Part shown: positions 55,780 to 64,000 of the stretch, one piece after another
Position numbering within the stretch: position 1 is the first letter of the stretch
How the letters are laid out: every line of letters starts with the position of its first letter
Assembly (NCBI GenBank): GCA_030705955.1
Contig: JAUZPL010000009.1
Coordinates: 24,739-88,738 of the forward strand
Length of the DNA: 64,000 nt
Direction: 5' to 3'
Origin: Bacillota bacterium
Lineage (GTDB): Bacteria > Bacillota > Bacilli > Bacillales > Cytobacillaceae
Translations under genes and position numbers: made by a program
The notes under the pieces: model-generated
What the model saw: the letters and a program-made list of their open reading frames with translations, nothing else
Database searches by the model: none
What the model was told of the DNA's origin: nothing

Positions 55780-57018
55780 GTGGATTCTCTCATAAATGAC
55801 CCTTTTAAAGTCGCATTTGATAGTTTAGAAGAGTTCGCTGATGTTATTAGTGAGGTATTACAGTGCCCTGTTACGATTGAAGATGTAAACCACCGTCTTC
55901 TAGCCTATAGCACTCATGATGAACGAACAGATCCTGCTAGAATCTCAACTATTATTGGTCGCCGTGTACCAGAAAAGGTTATTAATCAACTTTGGAAAGA
56001 AGGAACGATCCCGGAACTCTTGAGGACACAACAGCCAATTCGAGTTAAAAATATAGATGAGATAGGATTGGGGAACCGGGTAGCCATCTCTATTTGGAAA
56101 CAGGATGTCGTTTTGGGGTTTATTTGGGCTTTGGAAATTGATAAAACCTTAAGCGAAAAGGAATTTATTCTATTGAAAAAGGCTGCTGATGCTGTAAAAA
56201 ATAAACTTCTTCAGCTTCAGACACGGAAAAATAATAAAGAGGAACGGTTTCAAGAATTTTTTTGGAAGCTGCTTACTGGTCATATGAATATAAAGGAAGA
56301 AATTATCGAACATTTTCATTCCTTACAAATTACCCCTTCACCAACATTTGCTATTCTTGTTTTTAAATTTCAAGGGAACATTACAAACCAGGAAGAACAA
56401 CAAATCTCTTATCTATTGAAAACAAACCAACGCCTGAAAATAATGCTTTACACGATAGACTGTGACCAACTCATAGTGCTTGTTTCTGCTATGAACATCG
56501 AAAATCCTATTCAAGAGCTAAGTCATTTTGTTGAGGCATTTAGATGGAAATTAAAAGATCGCTTTGGGATTCAAGAAATTACCCCTGTTTTCAGCAGTAT
56601 ATATGAAGATTATCAAAAAATCAGAAAAGCATATAATGAAACATTAACCGTTCTTTCTATTAAAGAAAAATTTCCACAAGAGACAAAACACATTTATCAT
56701 TACCAAAAGCTCGGTATGTTTCAGCTTCTACATTTTCTCTTAGAAAAAAGAAGAGAAGAGGATTATGTTAATCAATCTTTACATTTCCTTCGTGTTTATG
56801 ACCAAAAACATAATAGTAATCTTGTCGAAACACTTGAAGCCTACCTTAACAATGATAACAATATCAATGATACTGCGAAAGAATTAAATATTCACGCCAA
56901 TACATTAAACTATCGGTTGAAGAGGATTGCTGAAATTGGTGATATCAACCTGAAGGATCCTAATCAAAAAATGATGTTATTTCTGGATTTAAAAATTGAA
57001 AAATTCCAATCAAGATGA
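55780..57018 (+). CDS. adeR: AdeR-like PucR-family activator of alanine dehydrogenase
   Basis: A 412-aa regulator with an N-terminal sensor region (about residues 15-145, GAF-like: PVTIEDVNHRLLAYSTHDE), a GGDEF-like CdaR middle domain, and a C-terminal PucR HTH (NDTAKELNIHANTLNYRLKRI). It starts at GTG with CGGAGGAA 5 nt upstream. It lies directly before ald, the arrangement of adeR and ald in B. subtilis, where AdeR activates ald in response to alanine. Regulation here is inferred. Confidence 0.85.
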   Translation: MDSLINDPFKVAFDSLEEFADVISEVLQCPVTIEDVNHRLLAYSTHDERTDPARISTIIGRRVPEKVINQLWKEGTIPELLRTQQPIRVKNIDEIGLGNRVAISIWKQDVVLGFIWALEIDKTLSEKEFILLKKAADAVKNKLLQLQTRKNNKEERFQEFFWKLLTGHMNIKEEIIEHFHSLQITPSPTFAILVFKFQGNITNQEEQQISYLLKTNQRLKIMLYTIDCDQLIVLVSAMNIENPIQELSHFVEAFRWKLKDRFGIQEITPVFSSIYEDYQKIRKAYNETLTVLSIKEKFPQETKHIYHYQKLGMFQLLHFLLEKRREEDYVNQSLHFLRVYDQKHNSNLVETLEAYLNNDNNINDTAKELNIHANTLNYRLKRIAEIGDINLKDPNQKMMLFLDLKIEKFQSR

Positions 57019-57050
57019 ACCTTTTGTGAAAATCACCAAAAGGTTCTCTT
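57017..57050 (+). terminator. Terminator of the adeR-like gene
   Basis: GAACCTTTTG/CAAAAGGTTC hairpin followed by TCTTTTTTTC. Confidence 0.88.
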
Positions 57051-57145
57051 TTTTTCTCCTTTCTTAACAAAGAAAAAATAATAAAACCATCCTATACTTA
57101 ACCCATAAGTAATTATTTATACAAAGATATGAGAGGAGACTTACC

Positions 57146-58279
57146 ATGTTTATTGGCGTACCAAAAGAAATAAAAAATAATGAAAATCGTGTAGCCCTTA
57201 CACCAGCTGGTGTTGTTTCATTTTTAAAAGCTGGCCATACTGTTTTAGTTGAAAAGGATGCAGGTCTTGGAAGTGGTTTTACAAATGAAGATTACGCAAG
57301 CGCTGGTGCTGAAATTATTGAAAGCGCTTCAAAGGTTTGGTCTGAATCAGACATGATTATGAAGGTAAAAGAACCCCTTCACAGTGAATACCAATATTTC
57401 CGTCCAGGTTTAATTCTATTTACTTACTTACACCTTGCTGCAGAGCCTTCACTAGCACAGGCTTTAAAAGATAAAGGCGTTATTGCAATTGCTTACGAAA
57501 CCGTAACAGAAGGACGCTCACTTCCACTTCTTACTCCAATGAGCGAGGTTGCAGGGAGAATGTCTGTACAAATTGGTGCTCAATTCCTTCAAAAGTTTAA
57601 TGGCGGACAAGGCATCCTTCTATCAGGTGTTCCTGGTGTAAACCGTGGCAAAGTAACCATTATTGGTGGCGGAGCTGTTGGAACAAATGCTGCTAAAATG
57701 GCCATTGGCCTAGGAGCGGACGTTACAATTATTGACTTAAGTGCAGACCGACTTCGTCAGCTTGATGATATTTTTGGAACACAAATTAAAACATTAATGT
57801 CTAATCCTTTTAACATTGCAGAAGCTGTTAAAGAAGCAGATCTTCTAATTGGAGCTGTATTAATTCCAGGCGCCAAGGCTCCTAAGCTTGTTACAGAAGA
57901 AATGGTTAAAACGATGAAGCCTGGTTCCGTTATCGTTGATGTTGCGATTGACCAAGGTGGAATCGTTGAGACAAGCGACCATGTAACAACACACGATAAT
58001 CCAACATTTATTAAACATGGAGTCGTACACTATTCTGTTGCAAACATGCCAGGTGCTGTTCCAAGAACTTCAACCCTTGCATTAACAAATGTAACTGTTC
58101 CGTATGCATTACAAATTGCTAATAAAGGTGTATTAAAAGCAGTTAGCGAAAAGGCTGCCTTGAAACTTGGTGTAAACGTAGCAAATGGTGAAATTACGTA
58201 TGAGGCTGTAGCTAAAGATCTTGGGTATGATTATGTAACTGTTGAAAATGCATTAGAAAAACAATTTTCAGCCATCTAA
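57146..58279 (+). CDS. ald: Alanine dehydrogenase
   Basis: A 377-aa cytoplasmic enzyme that interconverts L-alanine and pyruvate with NAD+. Motifs are [26 protein letters not shown] (substrate Lys near residue 75), FTYLHLAA (catalytic His near 96), the NAD loop [17 protein letters not shown] and [14 protein letters not shown]. Length matches the family. GAGAGGAGA is the ribosome site. It allows growth on alanine and supplies pyruvate during sporulation in B. subtilis. Confidence 0.97.
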   Translation: MFIGVPKEIKNNENRVALTPAGVVSFLKAGHTVLVEKDAGLGSGFTNEDYASAGAEIIESASKVWSESDMIMKVKEPLHSEYQYFRPGLILFTYLHLAAEPSLAQALKDKGVIAIAYETVTEGRSLPLLTPMSEVAGRMSVQIGAQFLQKFNGGQGILLSGVPGVNRGKVTIIGGGAVGTNAAKMAIGLGADVTIIDLSADRLRQLDDIFGTQIKTLMSNPFNIAEAVKEADLLIGAVLIPGAKAPKLVTEEMVKTMKPGSVIVDVAIDQGGIVETSDHVTTHDNPTFIKHGVVHYSVANMPGAVPRTSTLALTNVTVPYALQIANKGVLKAVSEKAALKLGVNVANGEITYEAVAKDLGYDYVTVENALEKQFSAI

Positions 58280-58293
58280 TTTTATAAATTTAC

Positions 58294-58324
58294 AAAAGGA
58301 CGTCCACAATATGGCGTCCTTTTT
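58294..58324 (+). terminator. Terminator of ald
   Basis: AAAAGGACG and CGTCCTTTTT flank a 12-nt loop just after the ald stop. Confidence 0.85.
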
Positions 58325-58430
58325 ATGCCCTCTTCTTCAAAATTGTAGAATAATGGCGACACAAAAATTAGAAATTCCTACATAAGCTCCTGCTCAACCA
58401 AAACTGTCTATTCTCCACAAAAAATGAAAA

Positions 58431-58457
58431 CCCGCTGATTATTTTTTCATCAGCGGG
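58431..58457 (-). terminator. Terminator of the iron-uptake operon
   Basis: CCCGCTGAT/ATCAGCGGG hairpin 8 bp past the lipoprotein stop, followed on the minus strand by TTTTCATTTTTT. Confidence 0.88.
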
Positions 58458-58465
58458 CAAGATCT

Positions 58466-58840
58466 TTATTTCGTTTTAGATTTTAACTCCTTCAGGGCAT
58501 CTGTTAATTGGCTGTTTAACTTGCCTAATGCAGACTTATCCAGGCTGTCTGCTTGTGATCCGGCTATAGTTGGATCTAGGTATCTTTCTACTTTTTCATA
58601 AAGAGTCTTATTTTCCTTTTTTACATCATCTTCGAAAGATGACCATTGATCCTCAAGAGTTGGACCAACCTTTTTAACCTTAGCTTGGTCATTTGCCTCG
58701 ATTGCTTTTGCCAATTGATTGGTTGTTTGTAACATGTTACTTACACCATCTGTAACTTTACTATTTGCTGAACCACAACCTGCCAAGACAAAAACACTGG
58801 CGAGAGCTACAGTTAAAAAAAGAGTTAGGTATTTTTTCAT
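58466..58840 (-). CDS. Small lipoprotein resembling the EfeU N-terminal repeat
   Basis: A 124-aa lipoprotein with signal peptide and lipobox LAGC (Cys near residue 22). The mature part is helical. The segment QWSSFEDDVKKENKTLYEKV matches two segments in the N-terminal region of the adjacent EfeU (TWRKIEDGVKGNSLTAYRDI and SWLSVEGTVVAQSSTVYNNS) in the order W..hE..V......Y. It therefore looks like a detached copy of that module, perhaps an extracytoplasmic iron-handling partner. It begins 12 bp after efeU. Confidence 0.82.
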   Translation of the reverse strand: MKKYLTLFLTVALASVFVLAGCGSANSKVTDGVSNMLQTTNQLAKAIEANDQAKVKKVGPTLEDQWSSFEDDVKKENKTLYEKVERYLDPTIAGSQADSLDKSALGKLNSQLTDALKELKSKTK

Positions 58841-58852
58841 GTTATTCTCCCT

Positions 58853-60331
58853 TTAATTATTTTTAGCCATTAACACTTTTTTACTTGTTAATTTTCTAAT
58901 CGTTAAAATAATAATGGCTCCAATTACAAGGAATAGTTGCGGTACTATGCTTTCCCATGAAGGATACAGAGCAAAAAATTCTACACTTGGCACATTCCCC
59001 GCATCTGTTGTCGGGATGATTCCTGCTAGCTGCAAGCTATGAATTCCCATTCCGGTAAATTTAATACATAAGTAAAAAACAATGATACTAGATACTATAA
59101 AGAATGGACGGATTGGTAACTTTACACCAACAAAAATCATGAAATAAGCAATAATTCCAAGTACGGCTGCACCTATTAGAAACCCAATTAAAAGTTCTTG
59201 AATTTTAATTTGGCTGGCCATTCCAATGTAAAACAAAACTGTTTCCGTTCCCTCTCGGAACACAGCTAAAAAGGCAAGTACACCTAAAGAAATTAATTTT
59301 CCTTTTGACAATGCAGACTGACTTTTCTCACGGATATACCGGTTCCAATCGGCAATGCTTGATTGACTATGAAGCCAATAGCTCATATACAGAAGCATGG
59401 TGGCTGCAAAAATCCCAGTCCAACCAGCTATTAGCGCATTGTTGTTTCCAAAAGCTCCTGAAGAAATAATAAATTTTACAATAAAAGCCAGTATTACACT
59501 AACTCCAAAGCCCGCAAGAACACCTGACCATACCCATGCGTTCCCTTTTGTTGACCCTGATTTTTTCACAAAAGAAAGGAGGGCAATAACAACGAGCAAG
59601 GCTTCCAACCCTTCACGAATCATAATCATAGCAGCATCCCAATAGGTATAACCTGTTTTATCCGCAAGAGGAGTTAAATAGCCGATCATATTATTAATTA
59701 GAGTTGTGGCTTTTGCATAATTTGGAGGGGTAGCAGTAAGCATGGCTTGCATTGCCACCAAATCCCTTTCCGAATTGTTATACACTGTAGACGATTGTGC
59801 AACGACAGTACCTTCAACACTTAACCAGCTATCACTTGCATTCTTAATCCCTTCAAGTGCATTATCGTGATTATGTTCTTTTATTTCCTTTTTCGTTTGT
59901 TGAAGAATAAGAATAAAATCATCTAGAGAAATATCAGATTGCTTTTTAGCAATTTCTTTTGGATACCCACCGTTTGCATATTTTCCATTTACCATTTTTA
60001 AATCATTTAAAGTCTGTAAAATTTGATTTGATTTATTTATGCTAAAAGCATAGGAAACCTTCCCCATATTTGCTTCTATATCTCTATAAGCAGTAAGGGA
60101 ATTTCCTTTTACTCCATCTTCAATTTTTCTCCATGTAGTATCGAATTGATTATAGGTTTTTTGTGCTTCAGGGAGATTCCCTTTAGAAACCAAATCAATT
60201 GCCTTATCAACGGATTCCTCCGCGTTTACTATATCCTGATTTGGATTTCCCGAAGCAAAAACAGGATTATGTACATTAAAACCTACTATTAGTAGAAGGA
60301 TTGAAATTTTAAGTAATAGCCTTTTCCCCAT
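58853..60331 (-). CDS. efeU: FTR1-family iron permease EfeU with N-terminal helical domain
   Basis: A 492-aa protein. A signal-like TM segment (residues 7-26) leads an extracytoplasmic region to about residue 235 with two helical repeats, followed by a seven-TM FTR1 domain. The iron-binding RExxE motifs are IREGLEALLVV and FREGTETVLFY. Homologues such as B. subtilis YwbL work with EfeO and EfeB to import iron; those two genes are absent here. GGGGGAGA precedes the ATG. Two Fur boxes lie upstream. Confidence 0.92.
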   Translation of the reverse strand: MGKRLLLKISILLLIVGFNVHNPVFASGNPNQDIVNAEESVDKAIDLVSKGNLPEAQKTYNQFDTTWRKIEDGVKGNSLTAYRDIEANMGKVSYAFSINKSNQILQTLNDLKMVNGKYANGGYPKEIAKKQSDISLDDFILILQQTKKEIKEHNHDNALEGIKNASDSWLSVEGTVVAQSSTVYNNSERDLVAMQAMLTATPPNYAKATTLINNMIGYLTPLADKTGYTYWDAAMIMIREGLEALLVVIALLSFVKKSGSTKGNAWVWSGVLAGFGVSVILAFIVKFIISSGAFGNNNALIAGWTGIFAATMLLYMSYWLHSQSSIADWNRYIREKSQSALSKGKLISLGVLAFLAVFREGTETVLFYIGMASQIKIQELLIGFLIGAAVLGIIAYFMIFVGVKLPIRPFFIVSSIIVFYLCIKFTGMGIHSLQLAGIIPTTDAGNVPSVEFFALYPSWESIVPQLFLVIGAIIILTIRKLTSKKVLMAKNN

Positions 60332-60358
60332 AAGTTCTCCCCCTGAAGGTTTTTTAAT

Positions 60359-60373
60359 TGATAACGAATATCA
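60359..60373. promoter_or_regulatory. Fur box 1 upstream of efeU
   Basis: TGATAACGAATATCA matches the Fur core TGATAATNATTATCA at all but two positions; it is 28 bp before the start codon. Confidence 0.75.
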
Positions 60374-60405
60374 ATATCATTTTCTAAATTCTATTTTATT
60401 TTAAT

Positions 60406-60420
60406 TGATAATGATTGTCA
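60406..60420. promoter_or_regulatory. Fur box 2 upstream of efeU
   Basis: TGATAATGATTGTCA differs from the Fur core at one position. With the box at 60359 it predicts strong iron repression. Confidence 0.85.
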
Positions 60421-60527
60421 ATTAGACAAGTTTTGATTTTTTTGTCGAAAATGTGAACATTAAAATTTAGTTATCTAAAGATTCTCCAAATTTATAGAAA
60501 GAACAACAGAATTTTGAAATGAAATAG

Positions 60528-60560
60528 GAAAAGCCAGACCCTCGGAAGGCCTGGCTTTTC
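60528..60560 (-). terminator. Terminator of copA
   Basis: GAAAAGCCAG/CTGGCTTTTC hairpin with an inner CC..GG pairing, 10 bp past the copA stop; flanking GAAATA/TATTTC can extend the stem. Confidence 0.88.
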
Positions 60561-60569
60561 TTATTTCAT

Positions 60570-62984
60570 TTATAATTTTACTTTTTGCAGACGAAGTGCA
60601 TTTAACACAACAGAAACAGAGCTAAATGCCATTGCAGCTCCAGCCAACCATGGAGCAAGAAATCCAATAGCTGCGATTGGTATACCAATTGTATTATACG
60701 CAAATGCCCAAAAAAGATTTTGCTTAATATTTCGAATGGTTTTTTTGCTCATAAAAATGGCGTCAGCAATACTATTTAAATCACCGCGTATTAAGGTAAT
60801 GTCTGCAGCTTCCATCGCCACATCCGTTCCTGTTCCAATAGCCATTCCTATGTCTGCAACAGCCAAGGCTGGAGCATCATTAATTCCATCCCCCACCATT
60901 GCAACTTTTTTTCCTTCGGCTTGCAACTTCTTAATTTCATCAGCTTTACCCTCAGGAAGCACCTCCGCAATTACCTGGGTAATTCCAACCTCGGCTGCAA
61001 TAGCACCTGCAGTCTGTTGATTGTCCCCCGTTATCAACATTACTTCTATTCCCATATCCTTCAAGCGGCTAATTGCCGTTTGGGATGTTTCCTTAATGGT
61101 ATCAGCAACTGCAACAATTCCTGCATATTCACCATTAATAGCAACAAGCATAGCTGTCTTTCCGCCCTTTTCCAGGGTCACCATTTTATCTAGAATTCCT
61201 GCAACAGGAATATCAAACATGTTCATTAATCTTCTGGTTCCAATTAATACTTCATTACCATCCACAACTGCTCTTATTCCATATCCAGGGATGTTCTCGA
61301 AATCAGATACATTCATGAAGGTGATTCCTTTATCCAAAATCCCTTGAACTATTGCTTGTGCTAATGGATGTTCTGACTGTTTTTCTGCAGTTCCCACAAA
61401 AGCTAAAAAGTCTTCCTCTCTTTGAGAGACTGCAACAATTACATCGGTTAGGACTGGCATTCCATTTGTAACTGTTCCTGTTTTATCCAATACAACCGTT
61501 GTAATTCGGTGAGTAAGTTCCAAATGTTCTCCACCTTTAAATAAAATTCCATATTCGGCTGCCCTTCCCGACCCAGCCATAATAGAAGTAGGTGTTGCCA
61601 ACCCCAAAGCACATGGGCAAGCAATAACAAGAACAGCAATCATTTTTTGAAGTGCCTCAGCAAAATCCCCTGGAGCAATGAAGAAATACCAAATTAGAAA
61701 GGTTATGACTGATAAACCAACTACAATGGGAACAAAAACACCAGAAATCTTATCAGCAAGGCGCTGAATTGGAGCCTTTGAACCTTGAGCTTCTTCAACC
61801 ACTTTAATAATTTGAGCTAAGGCTGTATCTCTCCCAACCTTGGTTGCTTCTACCTTCAAAAATCCATTTTTGTTGATCGTTGCACCGATAACTAAATCAC
61901 CAATTGCTTTGTCTACTGGAACACTTTCCCCAGTTAACATAGATTCGTCTATGGCAGAACATCCTTCTATGATTCTTCCATCAACAGGAATTCTCTCACC
62001 AGGTTTAACATGAATAATGTCTCCAACTATTACTGCCTCAAGAGGAATTTCTTTTTCTATTCCATCTTTTTCCACAACCGCTGTTTTAGCCTGAAGGCCC
62101 ATAAGTTTTTTAATAGCATCTGAAGAACGCCCTTTTGCTTTAGCCTCAAAAAGCTTACCAAGAAGGATCAAGGTAATAAGTACTGCGCTCGTTTCGAAAT
62201 AAAGCTCCGGCATATGGATATTCCCAATAAGCCACTGATAAGTTAAATAAGTACTATAAAAATAGGCAGCTGATGTTCCTAATGAGACAAGAACATCCAT
62301 ATTCGCACTCCCATTTTTCAAGGCCTTATAAGCACTTATATAAAATTGTTTTCCAATTAAAAATTGAACTGGCGTTGCCAATGAAAACTGTACCCATGGA
62401 TTCATCAAAAGTTTTGGCATCCATATAAAAGAAGTAAATGAAAAATGGGCGACCATTCCCCAAAGCAAAGGGATTGCCAAAATTGCGGAGAAAACAAGCT
62501 TTCTTGTCTGAATTTCAATTTCCCTCTGGCGATGATCAATCGTTTCCTTCACATCTTCCTTCATTCTTGCGCCATAACCAAGACTTTCTATCTTTTTAAT
62601 AAGATCCGACTCCGACATAGTACTTGGATTAAACTCAACACTTGCTTTTTCAAGAGCTAAATTTACATTCGCCTTTAGCACTCCATCCAATTTATTCAGC
62701 CCTTTTTCAATTCTTGCTGAACAGGCTGCACATGTCATACCAGTGATATCGAGTTCTGATTTTTCTGTAACTATACCATACCCTAAATCATTAATTTTCT
62801 TTTGAATATCTTCTACACCTAATTTAGAAGGATCATATTTTATAGCTGATTTTTCTAGAGCAAGATTAACATTTGCAACTTCCACACCATCCATTTTATT
62901 TAAACCTTTTTCAATTCTAGTGGCACAAGCTGCACAGGTCATTCCGGTGATTTGTAAACTAGTTTCTTTCAGATTTTGACTCAC
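60570..62984 (-). CDS. copA: Copper-exporting P-type ATPase CopA
   Basis: An 804-aa P1B-type ATPase. Two N-terminal heavy-metal-associated domains each carry GMTCAAC (near residues 14-20 and 82-88). Eight TM segments include the CPC motif [39 protein letters not shown] and [11 protein letters not shown] complete the P-type set. It exports Cu(I). The GTG at 62984 is used; GGGGGTGG precedes it, and the in-frame TTG at 62987 is too close. It has its own CsoR-type operator, separate from copZ. Confidence 0.96.
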   Translation of the reverse strand: MSQNLKETSLQITGMTCAACATRIEKGLNKMDGVEVANVNLALEKSAIKYDPSKLGVEDIQKKINDLGYGIVTEKSELDITGMTCAACSARIEKGLNKLDGVLKANVNLALEKASVEFNPSTMSESDLIKKIESLGYGARMKEDVKETIDHRQREIEIQTRKLVFSAILAIPLLWGMVAHFSFTSFIWMPKLLMNPWVQFSLATPVQFLIGKQFYISAYKALKNGSANMDVLVSLGTSAAYFYSTYLTYQWLIGNIHMPELYFETSAVLITLILLGKLFEAKAKGRSSDAIKKLMGLQAKTAVVEKDGIEKEIPLEAVIVGDIIHVKPGERIPVDGRIIEGCSAIDESMLTGESVPVDKAIGDLVIGATINKNGFLKVEATKVGRDTALAQIIKVVEEAQGSKAPIQRLADKISGVFVPIVVGLSVITFLIWYFFIAPGDFAEALQKMIAVLVIACPCALGLATPTSIMAGSGRAAEYGILFKGGEHLELTHRITTVVLDKTGTVTNGMPVLTDVIVAVSQREEDFLAFVGTAEKQSEHPLAQAIVQGILDKGITFMNVSDFENIPGYGIRAVVDGNEVLIGTRRLMNMFDIPVAGILDKMVTLEKGGKTAMLVAINGEYAGIVAVADTIKETSQTAISRLKDMGIEVMLITGDNQQTAGAIAAEVGITQVIAEVLPEGKADEIKKLQAEGKKVAMVGDGINDAPALAVADIGMAIGTGTDVAMEAADITLIRGDLNSIADAIFMSKKTIRNIKQNLFWAFAYNTIGIPIAAIGFLAPWLAGAAMAFSSVSVVLNALRLQKVKL

Positions 62985-62997
62985 CAATCCACCCCCA

Positions 62998-63016
62998 TAT
63001 ACCCTATGTGGGTATA
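62998..63016. promoter_or_regulatory. CsoR-type operator before copA
   Basis: TATACCCTATGTGGGTATA is a near-perfect palindrome of the TACCC...GGGTA type bound by CsoR. It lies just upstream of the copA ribosome site, so copA can be derepressed by copper on its own. Confidence 0.75.
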
Positions 63017-63031
63017 TATTTTATTTAAAAG

Positions 63032-63058
63032 AACGTGCTAGGGACAAACTAGCACGTT
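63032..63058 (-). terminator. Terminator between copZ and copA
   Basis: AACGTGCTAG/CTAGCACGTT perfect stem with 7-nt loop, followed on the minus strand by CTTTTAAATAAAA. Confidence 0.8.
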
Positions 63059-63064
63059 TTCATT

Positions 63065-63271
63065 TTATTTTACATCATAGCCTTGATCGTCAATCGTTTC
63101 CTTAATTTTGTCCAGAGAAACTTTTTGTAAATCAAACTCAACATCTACTTTTGCAGCTTTTAAATCTACTTTTACAGAACTAACACCGCCAAGGGCACCC
63201 ACACTTCCTTCTACTGCTTTCACACAATGTCCGCAAGACATTCCTTGAACATTTAAAGTTACTTTTTCCAT
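63065..63271 (-). CDS. copZ: Copper chaperone CopZ
   Basis: A 68-aa single heavy-metal-associated domain (GMSCGHC near residues 10-16, then VEFDLQKVSLDKIKETI). It binds Cu(I) through the CxxC and passes it to CopA. GGGAGAG precedes the ATG. It lies 28 bp after csoR and is followed by a terminator. Confidence 0.95.
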   Translation of the reverse strand: MEKVTLNVQGMSCGHCVKAVEGSVGALGGVSSVKVDLKAAKVDVEFDLQKVSLDKIKETIDDQGYDVK

Positions 63272-63299
63272 TTTGTAACTCTCCCTTCCATTAAATGAT

Positions 63300-63626
63300 T
63301 TATTTTTTCATAAGTCTTTGAATCGTAGTAAGCAGTTCATCTACAACCTCGTGATCGCCTTCTTGAATACGTTCAACCACACAGCTTTTCATATGCCCCT
63401 CTAAGAGAATTTTTGCCACGCTATTTAAGGCAGCCTGTGTAGCGGCAATCTGTGTAATCACATCATCGCAATACGTATCCTTATCGATCATTCCTTTTAT
63501 ACCACGAATTTGACCTTCAACCCGATTTAATCGCGTAATTAAATTTTTCTTTGTTTTTTCGGAATGATGACTTTTTCGTATTGAGGTTAAAGAATGACAT
63601 TCATTGTGTTCATGAGGATTATTCAA
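63300..63626 (-). CDS. csoR: Copper-sensing repressor CsoR
   Basis: A 108-aa all-helical repressor. The Cu(I) ligands appear as Cys in DTYCDDVITQ and His-X3-Cys in GHMKSCV, and the core NLITRLNRVEGQIRGIKGMID is typical. The TTG at 63626 is chosen because AAGGAGG is 11 nt upstream and the -10 of the likely promoter covers the ATG at 63653. The His-rich N-terminus (PHEHNECHS, KSHHS) is longer than usual. It represses the cop genes until Cu(I) binds. Confidence 0.92.
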   Translation of the reverse strand: MNNPHEHNECHSLTSIRKSHHSEKTKKNLITRLNRVEGQIRGIKGMIDKDTYCDDVITQIAATQAALNSVAKILLEGHMKSCVVERIQEGDHEVVDELLTTIQRLMKK

Positions 63627-63651
63627 TTGATTACCATCCTCCTTCGCAATC

Positions 63652-63681
63652 ATTTTACTATACCCCCCTACCCTATGTAAA
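63652..63681 (-). promoter_or_regulatory. Probable csoR-copZ promoter with C/G-rich spacer
   Basis: On the minus strand TTTACA (63681-63676) and TAAAAT (63657-63652) are 18 nt apart. The spacer carries GGGTAGGGGGGTAT, related to a CsoR half-site but not palindromic, so autoregulation is likely but the operator is atypical. Confidence 0.55.
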
Positions 63682-63910
63682 GCACTCTTTTATAGGATAT
63701 TTAAAATTTCACATTATATACACTTTTATTAAGATGAAACCTTTTGTAAATAAAAAAACAACTAAAAATAGTATCGGGTTCCATTCTGAAGTACAAAATT
63801 TAAAATCGTTGGGAAAATAACAAGTTAATTCGCATACAAAAAAACACCGTAAAAAAAATGAGGGCACTGAAAATCTTCGACTTTTCAAGGAGATTAAATA
63901 ACACATAAAA

Positions 63911-63960
63911 AAAAGACGACTCTGAAATTCCAAAAAATTGAATTTCTAGTCGTCTTTTTT
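63911..63960. terminator. Terminator at the right edge
   Basis: AAAAGACGACT/AGTCGTCTTTT with inner GAAATTC/GAATTTC pairing, A-rich on the left and TTTTTT on the right, so usable from either side. The gene it serves is beyond the window or was not identified. Confidence 0.8.
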
Positions 63961-64000
63961 GATCAAATGAGGTATATTTTCCTCTTATTTTAATCCATTA

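Larger units (their letters stand above)
63627..64000. other. Intergenic end of window
   Basis: This stretch holds the csoR promoter region, AT-rich sequence, a GGGCACTGAAAATCTTCGAC segment (63862) whose first nine bases match the start of element B at 43883, and a terminator hairpin at 63911-63958. No gene is supported. Confidence 0.6.

Noticed and set aside
60440..60450. TTTGTCGAAAA, a Spo0A-box-like sequence upstream of efeU
   Set aside because: Such a short motif occurs by chance in AT-rich DNA; no sporulation link for this gene is visible, and the two Fur boxes explain its control.

Overview
The window is a continuous stretch of a low-GC, endospore-forming Bacillaceae chromosome. Evidence for this includes a block with the same gene order as the Bacillus subtilis yha/yhe region (yhaN-yhaO-yhaP-yhaQ-yhzC-yhaR-hemZ-yhaX-yheA-yheC/D), an alpha/beta-type SASP gene behind a SigG-type -10, a SigY-type ECF operon and a forespore-type class A PBP. 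I saw no rRNA, tRNA, CRISPR array, transposase or prophage genes. Names are assigned from recognition of the sequences; no database search was run.

Layout. 1-10070 (minus strand): DNA-repair pair YhaN (cut by the window edge)/YhaO, ABC exporter YhaP/YhaQ, YhzC (plus strand), enoyl-CoA hydratase YhaR, HemZ, HAD protein YhaX, YheA. 10235-15478 (plus): four tandem ATP-grasp-like YheC/YheD paralogues behind a SigK-like promoter, then a 57-aa protein. 15579-20855: YxkF-like regulator and the shared sugar ATPase MsmX, zinc-ribbon protein, SASP, a 27-aa membrane peptide, an NAD(P)-binding protein, and the sigY-yxlC-yxlD/E-ybjQ-like operon. 20951-30278: isoaspartyl dipeptidase, a chemoreceptor, then a maltooligosaccharide importer plus GH13_31 alpha-glucosidase operon with a divergent LacI-type regulator. 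That operon has no ATPase; MsmX, about 10 kb away, is the obvious candidate. 30689-37360: PbpG-like PBP, XRE regulator, a Fur-box-controlled feoA-feoB-small Cys-rich protein operon, a soluble histidine kinase. 37466-42893: acetyltransferase, two CorC/HlyC-type membrane proteins around a MerR regulator, a coiled-coil protein, a small CGCGG protein, a HesB/YneR-like protein.

42900-51235 is the most unusual part. A plus-strand cassette encodes an ATP synthase a-subunit paralogue, a short b-like subunit and a fusion containing an AtpZ-like membrane hairpin. It has no c subunit and no F1 genes. It converges on a minus-strand kdp cluster (35-aa peptide, kdpF, kdpA, kdpB, kdpC, and a KdpD reduced to its N-terminal half, with no kinase and no KdpE). 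The space where a c-subunit gene would be expected holds a GC-richer non-coding element that shares a core with a second element at 30.3 kb.

51468-64000: DUF445 protein, YcgQ/YcgR-like permease pair, e(P4)-type phosphatase, AdeR-like regulator and alanine dehydrogenase, a Fur-box-controlled EfeU iron permease with a small lipoprotein that looks like a detached copy of its N-terminal repeat, and the csoR-copZ / copA copper-efflux genes.

The candidates for something undescribed are the F0-like cassette beside kdp, a hairpin placed between Shine-Dalgarno and start codon in both CorC paralogues, the CGCGG protein, and the fourfold YheC/D array.
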